Of a stretch of 64,000 bases of DNA, positions 27,600 to 38,600 are shown piece after piece. The notes beneath the pieces are model-generated. The model had not been told where the DNA came from and ran no database searches. It saw nothing but the letters and a program-made list of their open reading frames with translations. The stretch's first letter is position 1; the number at the start of each line of letters is the position of its first letter. The position numbers were made by a program, and so were the translations under genes. Where the stretch lies: NCBI RefSeq assembly GCF_024347375.1, contig NZ_AP025470.1, positions 3,224,001 through 3,288,000 of the forward strand. The letters are read 5' to 3'. Source of the DNA: Vibrio coralliirubri (lineage in GTDB: Bacteria > Pseudomonadota > Gammaproteobacteria > Enterobacterales > Vibrionaceae).

Positions 27600-27632
27600 C
27601 AAAATAAAAGCCGCTTAAAAAAGCGGCTTTAA
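27600..27632 (-). terminator. Hairpin between ilvH and the cyclase gene
   Basis: AAAGCCGCTT (27607-27616) with AAGCGGCTTT (27621-27630). On the minus strand it is followed by TATTTTGTT; it lies 25 bp past the ilvH stop and ahead of the cyclase gene. Confidence 0.8.
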
Positions 27633-27656
27633 AGTTATTTTTTAAAGACTTATCGT

Positions 27657-28151
27657 CTAGGCTTTCAACGCACGTTCGCCTCGTGCAATGCCAACAACAC
27701 CACTTCGAGCTACTTCAAGCACTTCCGTCACTTCAGACAGCGCCTGAATGAAGGCATCCAGTTTCTCGCTCGTACCCGCCATTTGAACCGTATATTGAGA
27801 AGCCGTGACATCAACAATCTGACCACGGAAGATATCTGCTGTGCGCTTCACTTCTGCTCGAGCAAAGCCGCTCGCACGTACTTTTACCATCAACAGCTCA
27901 CGTTCAATGTGCTCAAGCTCAGACACTTCTTGTACTTTAAGTACGTCGATTAGCTTATGCAGTTGTTTCTGAATCTGCTCAAGCTGCATTTCGCTCGAGT
28001 TAGTAGTGACGTTCAAACGAGACAGCGTCGGATCATCGGTTGGAGATACGTTCAAAGACTCGATGTTGTAGCCACGCTGAGAAAACAAGCCAACCACACG
28101 AGAAAGCGCACCAGGTTGGTTTTCCATTAGTAGTGAAATAATGTGTCTCAT
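27657..28151 (-). CDS. ilvH: Acetolactate synthase III small (regulatory) subunit
   Basis: Regulatory subunit conferring valine feedback on IlvI. The 164-aa protein starts with an ACT domain (RHIISLLMENQPGALSRVVGLFSQRGYNIESLNV), with the Gly/Asn residues that bind valine, and continues into the second ACT-like half (DIFRGQIVDVTASQYTVQMAGTSEKLDAFI). It begins 1 bp after the ilvI stop, a tight operon in the pathway order. Confidence 0.96.
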   Translation of the reverse strand: MRHIISLLMENQPGALSRVVGLFSQRGYNIESLNVSPTDDPTLSRLNVTTNSSEMQLEQIQKQLHKLIDVLKVQEVSELEHIERELLMVKVRASGFARAEVKRTADIFRGQIVDVTASQYTVQMAGTSEKLDAFIQALSEVTEVLEVARSGVVGIARGERALKA

Positions 28152-28152
28152 A

Positions 28153-29892
28153 TTATGTTCTCTCCGTTTTGCTTAGCCACATGTTATCCATACCCTCGCC
28201 TTTGATTTGCATTGGGTATACGTGCTCGGTGTCATCCACACTAATATCGACAAATACCAAACGGTCTTTCATCGCCAGTGCTTTTTCCAAACCTGATTCC
28301 AGTTCATCCGGAGATGAAATACGCATACCAACGTGGCCATAAGCCTCAGCGATCGCAGCAAAATCAGGAACAGAGTCCATATATGAGTTAGAGTAACGAC
28401 CTTGATAAACAATGTCTTGCCACTGTTTTACCATGCCTAGGAAACGGTTGTTAAGGTTAATAATCTTAACAGGAATATTGTATTGCAGCGCAGTCGACAG
28501 CTCTTGGATATTCATTTGAATACTGCCGTCACCGGTTACCACAACCACTTCTTCATCTGGTTTAGCAAACTTAACGCCCATACCAGCAGGTAGGCCAAAG
28601 CCCATCGTACCTAGACCACCAGAGTTAATCCAACGACGTGGCTTGTTAAACGGGTAGTACAAAGCAGCAAACATTTGGTGTTGACCTACATCAGAAGCAA
28701 CATAGGCATCGCCATTGGTTACTTTATGCAGCGTTTCAATTACTTGCTGTGGTTTGATGCGCTCAGACGATTTCTCGTAAGCTAGGCAGTCACGCTCTTG
28801 CCACTGCTTGATTTCACTCCACCAGCTTTCAATCGCTTCTGCATCGTTAGTGCCGCCTTGCTCAACGAGCAAGCTCACCATGCTCTCTAGAACTTTTTCA
28901 GCAGAACCTACAATCGGTAGATCCACTTTTACGTTCTTAGAGATCGAAGATGGGTCGATATCAATGTGCATGATCTTCGCATCAGGGCAGTACTTATCTA
29001 GGTTATTGGTCGTTCGATCATCGAAACGTACGCCAATACCAAAGATCAAATCCGCATTGTGCATCGCCATATTGGCTTCATACAAACCATGCATGCCTAA
29101 CATACCCAAAGAGTTCTTATGAGTGCCAGGGAAAGCGCCAAGCCCCATTAGGGTGCTTACCACAGGTAAATTCAGTGCCTCTGCTAATTTTAACAGCGGC
29201 TTATCTGCCTCAGAAATAACCGCACCACCACCGACATAAAGTACCGGCTTCTTCGCTTCAAGAAGGGCTTTTAGCGCCTTTTTGATCTGACCTTTATGAC
29301 CCGTAACCGTTGGGTTATACGAACGCATTTTGATCGTTTCTGGGTATTCATAAGGAAGCTTGATTTGTGGGTTTAAGATGTCTTTCGGCAGATCAATAAC
29401 CACAGGACCGGGACGTCCTGTCGTTGAAATATAGAATGCTTTTTTAACGACTTCAGGGATATCTTCCGCTTTCTTAACTAAGAAGCTGTGTTTAACGATC
29501 GGGCGTGATACACCCACAATGTCACACTCTTGGAAGGCGTCGTTACCAATAAGGTTATTTGGTACGTTACCAGAAATAACAATCATTGGGATTGAGTCCA
29601 TGTAGGCGGTTGCAATACCAGTAACGGTATTGGTCGCACCTGGACCAGAGCACACAAGTACTACACCCGGTTTACCGGTAGAACGAGTATAGCCATCTGC
29701 CATGTGGGTAGCGGCTTGTTCGTGTCGTACTAATACGTGTTTAATTTCAGCAGTTTTAGCATGCAGCGCATCGTAGATATCAAGTACAGAACCACCTGGG
29801 TAACCAAAGATTTGTTCTACACCCTCTTCAATTAGAGACTGCACCACCATCTCAGCGCCGGATAACATTGCTGTTTCAGGTTTTGTTGTCAT
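28153..29892 (-). CDS. ilvI: Acetolactate synthase III large (catalytic) subunit
   Basis: TPP enzyme that condenses pyruvate to acetolactate or acetohydroxybutyrate, the first shared step of valine, leucine and isoleucine synthesis. I start at 29892 ([15 protein letters not shown], 579 aa), preceded by a GGAGAG Shine-Dalgarno; an in-frame ATG at 29916 adds eight residues unlike the family. The catalytic Glu region [27 protein letters not shown], and the TPP-binding GDGSIQMN...LNNRFLG are intact. It forms an operon with ilvH. LeuO, which activates branched-chain and other genes in enterics, is encoded 2.5 kb away. Confidence 0.96.
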   Translation of the reverse strand: MTTKPETAMLSGAEMVVQSLIEEGVEQIFGYPGGSVLDIYDALHAKTAEIKHVLVRHEQAATHMADGYTRSTGKPGVVLVCSGPGATNTVTGIATAYMDSIPMIVISGNVPNNLIGNDAFQECDIVGVSRPIVKHSFLVKKAEDIPEVVKKAFYISTTGRPGPVVIDLPKDILNPQIKLPYEYPETIKMRSYNPTVTGHKGQIKKALKALLEAKKPVLYVGGGAVISEADKPLLKLAEALNLPVVSTLMGLGAFPGTHKNSLGMLGMHGLYEANMAMHNADLIFGIGVRFDDRTTNNLDKYCPDAKIMHIDIDPSSISKNVKVDLPIVGSAEKVLESMVSLLVEQGGTNDAEAIESWWSEIKQWQERDCLAYEKSSERIKPQQVIETLHKVTNGDAYVASDVGQHQMFAALYYPFNKPRRWINSGGLGTMGFGLPAGMGVKFAKPDEEVVVVTGDGSIQMNIQELSTALQYNIPVKIINLNNRFLGMVKQWQDIVYQGRYSNSYMDSVPDFAAIAEAYGHVGMRISSPDELESGLEKALAMKDRLVFVDISVDDTEHVYPMQIKGEGMDNMWLSKTERT

Positions 29893-30277
29893 ATTGCTCT
29901 CCTCACCAGTTTCCAATCATATTTGGTGAACATGTTGGGCTGGTTTTTCATAGTCTAGGGCTTATTCGTAGCCTAATTCGAAATACTTCCACTTTTTCGG
30001 CTATGGCTGTCTGTCGTGATAACAACAAACAGTAATACGAAACAACTTTAACGCTTTATTATCATCTGGTCTAACACCTGTTATTCGGCAACTGTGCCAA
30101 AAAACCAACTATTAGCTCAAAGCATTAAACAAAACCTAAATCAACCTTAACAACTAGTTTTAAACACTGGATGATAGATGAAAAAAAGCACTTAATATTT
30201 CAATAGATCACTATTTATCGATAAACAGCGAGCCTGATGGTGTGCGCTTTCGCACATTGTGCTGTGTCATTAGATAC
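29893..30277. promoter_or_regulatory. Upstream region of ilvIH (385 bp)
   Basis: A long AT-rich leader/promoter region with no ORF I would call and no leader peptide rich in Val, Leu or Ile on the minus strand. In enterics ilvIH is governed by Lrp binding to a similarly long AT-rich upstream region; that is a plausible use here but not shown by a specific motif. Confidence 0.4.
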
Positions 30278-30322
30278 AAAAAATCCCCCTAAAAATGCAA
30301 TCACATCCGTAGGGGGATTTTT
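30278..30322 (-). terminator. Terminator of the acyl-CoA synthetase gene
   Basis: AAAATCCCCCT (30280-30290) and AGGGGGATTTT (30311-30321) form a long stem with a ~20-nt loop. It is T-rich on either strand; on the minus strand it follows the synthetase stop by 30 bp. Confidence 0.8.
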
Positions 30323-30352
30323 AAACAACTGAAAATTTATCTAAGCAGAAAA

Positions 30353-32161
30353 CTACTTATCTTTAGGCTTTTCGTTGTACATTTCTTCGATTTCGTCTTG
30401 ATACTTATCGTTGATAACTTTACGACGCAATTTTTGAGTTGGTGTCAGTTCACCATCATCCATAGAAAATGCTTTTGGTAGCAGTTTGAATTTCTTCACT
30501 TGCTCAAACTTAGCCAGTTCTTGCTGTAGGTCATTCACACGCTTTTCTAGCATCTCGACGATTTGGTGATGCTTAACAAGCTCAACGCGATCGTGATACT
30601 TGATATTAAGCTCTTTGGCGTACTCTTCTAGCGAGTCATAGCAAGGAACAATCAGCGCAGAAACGAATTTGCGTGTATCAGCGATAACAGCAATCTGTTC
30701 AATAAAGTGATCTTTACCAATCGCGCCTTCAACCACTTGCGGTGCAATGTACTTACCACCAGAGGTTTTCATCAGCTCTTTGATACGATCGGTAATGAAC
30801 AGGTTACCATTTTCATCAAAATGGCCCGCATCACCGGTTTTCAAGAAACCGTGCTCATCGAATGTCTTAGCGGTCTCTTCTGGCATCTTGTAGTAGCCGC
30901 GCATCACCATTGGACCACGAACAAGAATCTCGTCCTTCGCACCAATTTTTACTTCTGCGCCCGGCATCGACATACCAATCGAATCAGGGTTAAAACAGCG
31001 GTCATCCCAACAAGATACTGTTGCTGTGGTTTCTGTCATGCCGTAGCCAAGTTTTACGTTGATGCCGATAGCATGGAAGAAGCGACCAATAGTCTCATCA
31101 AGCTTCGCGCCACCACATGGCATGAAGTTGATGTTACCGCCGAGTAGAGCGCGCAGTTTAGATAGCACAAGCTTATCGGCTAGCGCATGGCTCTTCTTCA
31201 GCATCAACGATGGCGTACGACCTTCTTGGTGACAAACTGAAAGCTTTGCTCCCATGTTCACCGCCCAAGTAAATAGCACTTTACGAATAAATGGCGCTTT
31301 AGATACCTTCTCGTGAATCGCAGAGAAGATCTTCTCGTAGAAGCGTGGAACCGCACACATTACAGTAGGTTTCACATCACTTAGCGCATCACGCACTTGC
31401 ATCGTATCTTGCAGGTAGCAGTTGGTTGCGCCTTTATAGAGAACGTAGAACGTCCAAGCACGCTCAAATACGTGTGATAACGGTAGGAAACACAATGAGA
31501 CATCATCTTTGCTTAGGCTAAGGCGCTCATCGTGGCCTTCTAACTGGTAACCAATATTGGTGTAATCAAGCATTACGCCTTTTGGCTGACCTGTGGTACC
31601 AGAGGTATAGATAAGAGTTAGTAAGTCGTCCATGCTTGCATCTGCAAGACGCACGTCAAGTTCAGCTTGTTGTGCTTCAACGCCACGCGCCATGAAGTCA
31701 TTCCAAGATACAGCAAAGCTGTGTCCTTGCAGGTCGATGTCATCAGACATAGCCACAACAACTTCTAGCTGCTCGCACTCTTCAAACAGGCTAACCGCCG
31801 CATCGAATTGAACTTGCTCACCAACGAATAAGATCTTCACATCTGCATTTTGGATGATGTAAGAAGACTGTGCTGCTGTGTTCGTTGGATAAATCGGCAC
31901 AGTCACAAGGCGTGCTTGTAACGATGCAAAATCTGCCACGGTCCATTGAGGCATATTGTTCGAATAGATACCGATCTTATCCTGAACTCTCAGTCCTTGA
32001 GCCAACAGTGCTAATGAAAGCGTATCGATTTGTTGTCCAAACTGTTCCCAGCTAATGCCTTGCCATACATTGTCTACTTTGTGCTTCAAAGCTGTACGGT
32101 TGCCGCCTTGGGCAATTTGGTCACGAAGTCTTTTTACGATATGAAAATCTAAATTGGCCAT
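30353..32161 (-). CDS. AMP-dependent long-chain acyl-CoA synthetase (FadD15-like)
   Basis: Activates a fatty acid with ATP and CoA through an acyl-adenylate. The 602-aa protein shows the adenylation motifs [20 protein letters not shown] near residue 180, [11 protein letters not shown] near residue 370, and [21 protein letters not shown] with [16 protein letters not shown] near 430-460, including the catalytic Lys region of the C-terminal domain. It belongs to the long form related to plant/mycobacterial long-chain synthetases rather than E. coli FadD. It stands alone between ilvI and leuO. Confidence 0.9.
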   Translation of the reverse strand: MANLDFHIVKRLRDQIAQGGNRTALKHKVDNVWQGISWEQFGQQIDTLSLALLAQGLRVQDKIGIYSNNMPQWTVADFASLQARLVTVPIYPTNTAAQSSYIIQNADVKILFVGEQVQFDAAVSLFEECEQLEVVVAMSDDIDLQGHSFAVSWNDFMARGVEAQQAELDVRLADASMDDLLTLIYTSGTTGQPKGVMLDYTNIGYQLEGHDERLSLSKDDVSLCFLPLSHVFERAWTFYVLYKGATNCYLQDTMQVRDALSDVKPTVMCAVPRFYEKIFSAIHEKVSKAPFIRKVLFTWAVNMGAKLSVCHQEGRTPSLMLKKSHALADKLVLSKLRALLGGNINFMPCGGAKLDETIGRFFHAIGINVKLGYGMTETTATVSCWDDRCFNPDSIGMSMPGAEVKIGAKDEILVRGPMVMRGYYKMPEETAKTFDEHGFLKTGDAGHFDENGNLFITDRIKELMKTSGGKYIAPQVVEGAIGKDHFIEQIAVIADTRKFVSALIVPCYDSLEEYAKELNIKYHDRVELVKHHQIVEMLEKRVNDLQQELAKFEQVKKFKLLPKAFSMDDGELTPTQKLRRKVINDKYQDEIEEMYNEKPKDK

Positions 32162-32303
32162 CTCTTTACCTTTGGCTTACACCTGTAAGCTTTTTTGAGC
32201 GCACAAGTGTACCTCTGATCATGGAAAAGGCAACTGATGAAGCTCAAAGTTATCAGTAATAGTACGTCTAACGCTAAGTTTTCTACCTACTAAAATAGCG
32301 CGC

Positions 32304-32341
32304 ATAAAAAAGCCCCAAGCCAGACTCCTAGCTTAGGGCTT
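32304..32341 (-). terminator. Terminator of leuO
   Basis: AGCCCCAAGC (32311-32320) pairs with GCTTAGGGCT (32331-32340) at 9 of 10 positions. On the minus strand it is followed by TTTTTTATGC. Confidence 0.78.
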
Positions 32342-32362
32342 ATAAATCATAGGGATTAGTGT

Positions 32363-33322
32363 CTAGTTAAGTGCCACTACTTCGCCACAGATCATCATTA
32401 ACTGATCTCGTAACCAAATGTGTCCTTTATCCTTTTCACTTGATTCGTGCCAGCTTAGGAAGCCAGAAATCGCCGCATTATCGAATGGGAAATCTAGAAT
32501 CTGAAGCTGCTCTTTGTTTGCTGCATGTTCTACCATCCAACGAGGAGCAATTGTTACTAGTTCAGATTGACCTACAACGTAAAGAACGTTGCTTAAGCTC
32601 GTACCTTCGTAGAAAGGCGTGCAATCTAGGTCACGGTAAGCTTGCTCAGAGAAGCTACGTTGACCATGGATGCGAGACAGTTTTGCGTGCTTTTCGTTAA
32701 GCAGCTCTGCCGCAGAAACTTCACCGTTGATACGTGGGTGAGAAGCAGAAGCAACCACAACTAATTCGTCTTGGAAGATTTCAGTGCTTGAGAAGCCTTG
32801 CTCATCAAAACGAGCGTAATCAATAACGAAGTCGATTTCTTGGTAGCGCATACGCTCAGAAAGTTGACGATCGAATTCAGCATCCATGTGCAGTTTAACG
32901 CTCGGTGCTTGGTCGTTGATTGTCGACATAATCTTAGGAGCAAAGCGCATGTCACAAGGGCTGCAAATCGCAAGTTTGAACAGGCGAGAAGACGACTCTG
33001 GAGAGAACACAGAACTTGGTAGTTCATTGCGTACTAATTGTAGCGCTTGACGGATTGGACCAAACAACTGACGAGCACGTTGAGTCGGTTGAATACCACG
33101 ACCTTGACGCATGAATAGTTCGTCGTTAAACATCACTTTTAGACGAGCAACAGCGTTACTTACAGCAGGCTGAGACATACCCAGATTGTGAGCTGCACGT
33201 GTAATGTTTTGCTCTTGCATAACTGCATCAAATACAGTCAAAAGATTTAAGTCGACTCCACGAAGTGTGCTTTCCATTCTGTAGCTTGCAATAGCACTCA
33301 TTGCGTCTTTTTTATCTAACAT
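32363..33322 (-). CDS. leuO: LysR-type transcriptional regulator LeuO
   Basis: A global LysR-type regulator (319 aa). The N-terminal helix-turn-helix VDLNLLTVFDAVMQEQNITRAAHNLGMSQPAVSNAVARLK is almost identical to E. coli LeuO in the stretch I remember, as is the following DELFMRQGRGIQPT; the effector domain (residues ~110-310) is more divergent. A good AGAGG Shine-Dalgarno lies before the ATG at 33322. In Vibrio, LeuO (also called CalR) responds to bile and cyclic dipeptides and represses virulence genes; in enterics it counteracts H-NS. Its place between ilvIH and leuABCD is shared with many gammaproteobacteria. Confidence 0.94.
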   Translation of the reverse strand: MLDKKDAMSAIASYRMESTLRGVDLNLLTVFDAVMQEQNITRAAHNLGMSQPAVSNAVARLKVMFNDELFMRQGRGIQPTQRARQLFGPIRQALQLVRNELPSSVFSPESSSRLFKLAICSPCDMRFAPKIMSTINDQAPSVKLHMDAEFDRQLSERMRYQEIDFVIDYARFDEQGFSSTEIFQDELVVVASASHPRINGEVSAAELLNEKHAKLSRIHGQRSFSEQAYRDLDCTPFYEGTSLSNVLYVVGQSELVTIAPRWMVEHAANKEQLQILDFPFDNAAISGFLSWHESSEKDKGHIWLRDQLMMICGEVVALN

Positions 33323-33668
33323 TCAAGTTGCCTCTTGTCGGTTCGACAGCGTTAAATTGGTAATGGTATGAGAATAGATAACCACTAATTCTTATATTTA
33401 TCAGACCGATGTTTTTCGGATTGACATTACTATTAACCAATACATCTCGAGCTACCAACAAGATTGATAAAGAATAATTTTATTTTATCTTAATGATTAA
33501 ATAACATCTAAAAATCAGTAATTTATAGAGTTATAAAAAAATATAAAAAGCGTAACTTATGAGTTTGATTTCGACTTATTTAGCTGTTCTATCTTTTGGT
33601 TACAATTGTTACAATTTATTGAACCGATGAATTAGTTGACCAGCTAATTCAGAAATAACACTTATGAG
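33323..33668. promoter_or_regulatory. AT-rich upstream region of leuO (346 bp)
   Basis: Very AT-rich, with long A/T tracts near 33470-33560, of the kind favoured by H-NS. It contains no ORF. It should hold the leuO promoter; LeuO and ToxR-type sites are possible but I cannot single one out. Confidence 0.45.
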
Positions 33669-33861
33669 TTAGGTGAGCGATGCATAACTTGGAAAGTCTA
33701 CCTTGTCCCAAAGTTGCTTTCTTAAGTCATCTTGATTAGACCAATTCCCCGCTAATACCCACTCAACGAGTGCACTTGCCACGTCTGGATAGGTGACCAC
33801 TTCAGCCTGTTTTTCACTGAGCCAAGCACGCAAGATAGCCGCATCTAAAAGGTCATGGTTT
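33669..33861 (-). pseudogene. Out-of-frame C-terminal tail of the MJ1255-type glycosyltransferase
   Basis: In the frame one base back from the gene at 33845-34723 (resuming at AAC CAT, 33858), an open stretch of about 63 codons continues to a TAA at 33669-33671. It encodes a normal-looking segment (begins NHDLLDAAILRAWLSEKQ, ends DKVDFPSYASLT). Restoring one A in the CAAACC stretch near 33857-33862 would fuse both parts into a 351-aa protein. Confidence 0.65.
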
Positions 33862-34723
33862 GAGCTAATCCAAGAGCCTCTAGCGTCGCCACATTGCTCT
33901 GTTGTTCGAACTGCCCTTCGAGTGGTTTGAGAAGCAATTTCTTCCCCAAAGTTAGGGCTTCAGATGGCAATTCAAAGCCGCCATTTGCGACCACACCAGA
34001 GCACTGATTGAGGTCGAATTGAAAGCCCTCATGACTGAGTGGTTTGAACTCAATATTTTCGACTCGGCTGTGCTCAATCACATCCGGATGGTAACAGACA
34101 AAGTTGTGCGAAATGAACTTCATCAGCAGCTCTGAGATCGACTCAAGATCCTCAAATGGCAAATAGACCAACGTAAAGTCTTGTGCTGTTTTGGTTTGTT
34201 GCTCACCAATCAGCGTGTGAACGATAGGCGGCAAAATCGGTTGTTCAAAGTGATACCAGTGCAAGCCAATAGAGTGCTCGGTTGGGGCGAAATGTTGAAT
34301 CACTGAATGTTCAATCCAGTTACCTCCTTCTTTAGGTACATCATAACGAAACGCATTCTGATGGCTTATCCCAATACATGGCACACCTTGTCTCTTAGCC
34401 GCCCATGCAGTGACAGGCTCAAAATCATTAATCACTAAGTCATAAGGCGTAAGATCGATCTGGTTAATCTCACGGAGAAATCGCCAGATGTTGTTCTTCA
34501 TGAATGTTTTGCCGTATTTAACCTGCCCCTGCTCGCTGTAAAAAGTTAAGCCGCTGCGGGTCTGATAATTGCCAAACGCTTCCATCGAGAAGTATTTGCT
34601 CTCATCTCTCCCAGAGAACAGAAAGTCGACATCTATATTGTGCTGACGAAAAGCGACGGCCATTGCTCTCGCTCGAGCGATGTGCCCATTTCCTGTGCCT
34701 TGTACGCCATATAAAATTTTCAT
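33845..34723 (-). CDS. MJ1255/VC2487-family glycosyltransferase, apparently frameshifted near its end
   Basis: The 292-aa product has a GT-B-like organisation: an N-terminal MKILYGVQGTGNGHIARARA (nucleotide-sugar fold, MurG-like) and a donor-side Gly-rich region GVVANGGFELPSEALTLGKKLLLKPLEGQFEQ near residues 245-275. It ends abruptly as QTMTF after a conserved-looking LEALGLA. The coding signal continues in the -1 frame for about 63 more codons to 33669, so the gene probably encodes 351 aa in relatives and here carries a 1-nt loss, a sequencing error, or less likely a programmed shift. The catalytic core is still present. Substrate is unknown. It is upstream-coupled to a PAP2 phosphatase gene, suggesting a shared envelope or lipid role. 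Confidence 0.8.
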   Translation of the reverse strand: MKILYGVQGTGNGHIARARAMAVAFRQHNIDVDFLFSGRDESKYFSMEAFGNYQTRSGLTFYSEQGQVKYGKTFMKNNIWRFLREINQIDLTPYDLVINDFEPVTAWAAKRQGVPCIGISHQNAFRYDVPKEGGNWIEHSVIQHFAPTEHSIGLHWYHFEQPILPPIVHTLIGEQQTKTAQDFTLVYLPFEDLESISELLMKFISHNFVCYHPDVIEHSRVENIEFKPLSHEGFQFDLNQCSGVVANGGFELPSEALTLGKKLLLKPLEGQFEQQSNVATLEALGLAQTMTF

Positions 34724-34777
34724 GCATGTTCCTTTAAATTTACCACTTAAGCTCGGCAGTGGTTGCCAACAAAATAA

Positions 34778-35302
34778 TTACAGGATGAAGCTGATAGCGA
34801 GGCTGGTACAAGCGACGCCCAAGGCTGCGCCAATCAGTACATCCGTTAAAAAGTGCACACCGAGCAAGATTCGAGAGCCTGCAATCGCAGTTGCCCATAC
34901 CAAGCTAAAGAGGTACAAGCTCGGATAGAAATGTCCAATTAAGGTCGCCATAACAAAAGCCGCAGCGGAATGCCCTGAAGGCAGGCTGTATTTATCGGAT
35001 GGCACAATATGAGAGTGAAGCAGTGAAGAGAATTCAGCTGGTCTGCGGCGCTTGAGGGTGTTTTTAGCAAACCAGTAAATAGGTAACTCGATTGCGAAGG
35101 CGGTTAAGCCCACCAATAGAAAGTCTCGACCGGTGTTGCTATCGGCCAGCAGCGCAATCAAGGCAATCAAAACATAAAGGTGTCCATCTCCAGTATGAGA
35201 CACGGCTTTACTGAGCGTTGCATGTTGCCCACCATAGCGGTTGTTTAAACAGAAAACAGAAAATGCCACATCCCAGCGGACAATAGGTTCGATAGTACGC
35301 AT
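34778..35302 (-). CDS. PAP2-family membrane phosphatase
   Basis: A 174-aa membrane protein with the acid phosphatase motifs of type 2 phosphatidic acid phosphatases: KNTLKRRRP (KxxxxxxRP) near residue 80, SLPSGHSAAAF (PSGH) near residue 107, and SRILLGVHFLTD (SRxxxxxHxxxD) near residue 143. Four to five hydrophobic spans are apparent. Typical substrates are phosphatidate, undecaprenyl diphosphate or lipid A phosphate. It lies 54 bp upstream of the glycosyltransferase gene on the same strand, so the two may act on the same envelope lipid. Confidence 0.9.
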   Translation of the reverse strand: MRTIEPIVRWDVAFSVFCLNNRYGGQHATLSKAVSHTGDGHLYVLIALIALLADSNTGRDFLLVGLTAFAIELPIYWFAKNTLKRRRPAEFSSLLHSHIVPSDKYSLPSGHSAAAFVMATLIGHFYPSLYLFSLVWATAIAGSRILLGVHFLTDVLIGAALGVACTSLAISFIL

Positions 35303-35455
35303 ACGATCTCCTTAACAATCCTTATTCAGTTAAGGCTCAAGTTATGCCCAACAAATGACAGTTAAGTGACGTTTTGAATGAACTAAAATGAAATTTCCCA
35401 TGCTTGATAGGCAGGTCAATGGATCAAGTCAGGATGGCGATAGACGCGGCCGATA

Positions 35456-35486
35456 AAAATAAAGCGACCCAAGGCCGCTTTATTCT
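35456..35486 (-). terminator. Terminator of the tetR-adaptor-RND operon
   Basis: ATAAAGCG (35459-35466) and CGCTTTAT (35476-35483); on the minus strand a T-rich stretch follows. Confidence 0.7.
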
Positions 35487-35552
35487 TCTATGTTTTCACT
35501 TCTTTATATAAGCAAGCAAACGCTACTTCTATCGTGTTAATGGTTATAGCGA

Positions 35553-35605
35553 TCGCTAATGATAATAGAGCTCGCTAATAATAGTAGAGCTCGCAAATAA
35601 TTAAG
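35553..35605. repeat. 19-bp tandem repeat, about 2.5 copies
   Basis: Units begin TCGCTAAT at 35553 and 35572 and TCGCAAAT at 35591; the first two differ at 2 of 19 positions (TCGCTAATGATAATAGAGC, TCGCTAATAATAGTAGAGC). Confidence 0.7.
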
Positions 35606-35614
35606 TACTAAAGG

Positions 35615-38600
35615 CTATAGCGCTAATGGCTCGTGCTTTTTCACCAAACCGAAATCCGCCAAGATCGCGTAGGCCGCTGGGATCATAAACAGCACCAGTA
35701 AGGTCGAGGCAAATATGCCGAATACGATCGAAATAACCAATGGCTGGATAACCTGTGCCTGTAAGCTGGTTTCCGTCAATAGCGGTAGCAAACCTGCCGC
35801 TGTCGTCATTGAGGTCAAGAATACCGCTCGGAAACGCTCGCGACTGGCTTTCACCACCGAGTCATGCACGCTATCTCCCTCATCGACATGGTGACGAATG
35901 TACTGCACCAACAAGATGGAATCATTAACCACAATCCCGGCAAGCGACACAAAGCCCATCATGCTTGGCATACTCAAAGAATGGCCAAGTATCCAGTGAC
36001 CAACGACCACCCCAATAAAGGCGAGTGGAATGGCCAACATCACGACCACAGGTTCTAAGTAGCTTCTAAACTGATAGCTAAGAATCGCAAATACACCGAA
36101 TAAGCCAAGCAAGAACCCTTTGCCCATCGAAGCGCCCGTCTTGGCTGCATCCTTGGCTTCCCCTTCGAAATCAAAGCGTAAACCCGGGTACTTCTGAATA
36201 AGTTTGGCTGCTTCATCTTTTTGGAACTGAGCCAAAATCGCGGATGAACTCGCTTTCTTATTATCAATATCACCAAAGATACTGATGGTTCTCAGTCCAT
36301 CAATACGTTGAATTCGCACGTAGTTACGTTGGAAATCTAGTGTCGCCAACGTTGCTAGCGGGATCTGACTGCCATCTGCGGTAATAATTGGGAAGTTAGC
36401 CAGCTGCTGTATGTCGCCCGCTTGCTCCTTATCAAGACGCACTTCAATCGAGATATTCTCAACACCGATTTGAATCTCGTCCGCCGTTTGCCCAAAGAAA
36501 GCCGCTCGTAACTGAGATGCAATCATCTGCCCATTAACATTGTAGGTTTCGGCTCCAGGGCGCAGCTTGACTAAAATCTCTTCCTTACCCATTCGCATGT
36601 CATCAAGCACGCCGTGCACACCATCAAACTGATTGAGGTACTCCTGAATATCCAAAGAAGCAGATTTCAACGCGCTCAGGTCATCGTGTTTGGCGCGGAT
36701 TTCAATAGCACGACCGCCCGGCCCCATGGTAGGTTGCTTGAACACCAATGAAATAGGATCCGCTAAATCGCCAATATCTTCACGCCACGCATCAATGAAA
36801 TCATCGATAACCGTATTACGGCTCTCTGCTCCGCGTAAATCTAAACGCACTGTGGCTAAGTGTGGGCCAGATTCATTGGCATCGGCGTTAGCATTGAATT
36901 GGCTAGTGATATGCTCGACCAGTGTATTGCCCTCTTCAACCTCTTCGCTCCATTGCTTGTTCAAACGCTCAGCAGACGCGACGATTTTGTCGACTACTTT
37001 TTCGGTTTGAGACAGTGATGCACCCGGCGGAAGAATAATACGCGCCTCGGCAATATCACCATCCAGCTCAGGGAAAGGTTGAAACTTAACAACGCCACCA
37101 GCAATCAAGGCGACCGAAAGTAACAACAGCGTAACCACTCCGCCCATAAAGGCGTAGCGGAACGTCACGACTTTCTCAACCATGTTCATCAAAGTGGTAT
37201 TACGAAAGTTCTCAAACTTCTCAAGCAACACCACTTTAAAGCGCAGTGCTGGCTTGTCATTTTTTTCTTTGTGTAATGAATGAGATAGGTGATTAGGTAG
37301 AATCAGGAAGGCTTCAATCAAGCTCAACGACAGCACCAAAATCAAGACTTGAGGAACGGCCTTAAGCACCGCGCCCATCTCACCATCAAGAAACAGTAAG
37401 CTACCGAAAATACACACCGTGGTTAGGAAAGAAGACAGTACTCCGGGAAGCACTTTCTTAACGCCGTTGTACACCGCATCATCAACATTCTGCCCCCGGT
37501 CTAAATGGGACGCTATCGACTCGGCGATCACGATGGCGTCATCCATCATAATACCGATTGCCATCAACAACCCGACCAGCGACATAATGTTGATCGACAA
37601 ACCAAGGTTGGCCATTAAGAACAAGCCACCAAGGAAGGCCACCGGCAACCCTGCCGCCACCCAAAATGAATAACGTAAGCTGAAGAACAGCCACATAGTT
37701 GCGAACACCAGCACAATACCTTGCCAACCATTGCTCACCATCATGGTTAGACGATCCCAAAGTACAGAAGAGAGATCGTTGGTCATTTGTAGTGTCACGC
37801 CATTAGGAGCAATCGCACTTTGATCTTCAACGAATCGTGTTACGTTCTCTTTGATTCGCAGCGCATCGTCTTCTTTGTTCTTACTGATCTTAAGCAGCGC
37901 CGAAGGCTTGCCATCAAATAACACCTTTTGTTCATCAAGCTCAAAGCGGTCGGTTATTTTGGCTATGTCTCTCAAACGGATCACCGAGCCATTAGGCGCA
38001 GAGCCAACCACGATGCTTTCCAGTTCAACAGGCGTAATTCGTCTCTCGTCGAAACGAATCAGGAAGTTTTTGTCTGGTGTTTCAACGTTGCCGCTCGGCA
38101 GTTTTACATTCTGTCGACCAATTTGATCTGCGATATCACCGACACTCAAGCCCAGCTGACGAATTGCCTGGGTATCCAACTCCACTCGATATTGATGATC
38201 AGAGAAACCGCTGACCTCGACCAAAGAGACATCGTAATCAAGCTTCATGGTACGCTTAAGATCTTCCGCGTAGGCCTTAAGTTCCGGCCAAGACGTTTCG
38301 GCTGTTATAGCGATATCAACAACCGGTTCATTCCAATCTAGCTCTTGAACAACAGGCGATTCAATCTCAGTTGGGAAGTCATTGATCGAGTTGATCTGGG
38401 TTTGCACATCCACCAGCATTCGGCCGATGTCCGCTTTCTCATTTAACTTGAGAATTAAACGGGCGCTGCCTTCGATCGCTTCACACTGAGTTTCTTCAAT
38501 GTTGGCTAAGCCGTCTACTGCATCTTCCATTCGCACACACAAGCTCTCTTCCACTTCTTGTGGAGAAGCGCCGGGATAGACAATCGCAGCCATGATGTAA

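Larger units (their letters stand above)
35303..35614. other. 312-bp spacer with terminator and short tandem repeats
   Basis: No gene is seen between the PAP2 gene and the RND pump gene. It contains the pump-operon terminator (35456-35486) and 2.5 copies of a 19-bp repeat at 35553-35605. Confidence 0.6.

Noticed and set aside
37928..38341. A 137-codon plus-strand ORF inside the RND permease gene
   Set aside because: Antisense shadow of a clear RND transporter, with no RBS or family resemblance.
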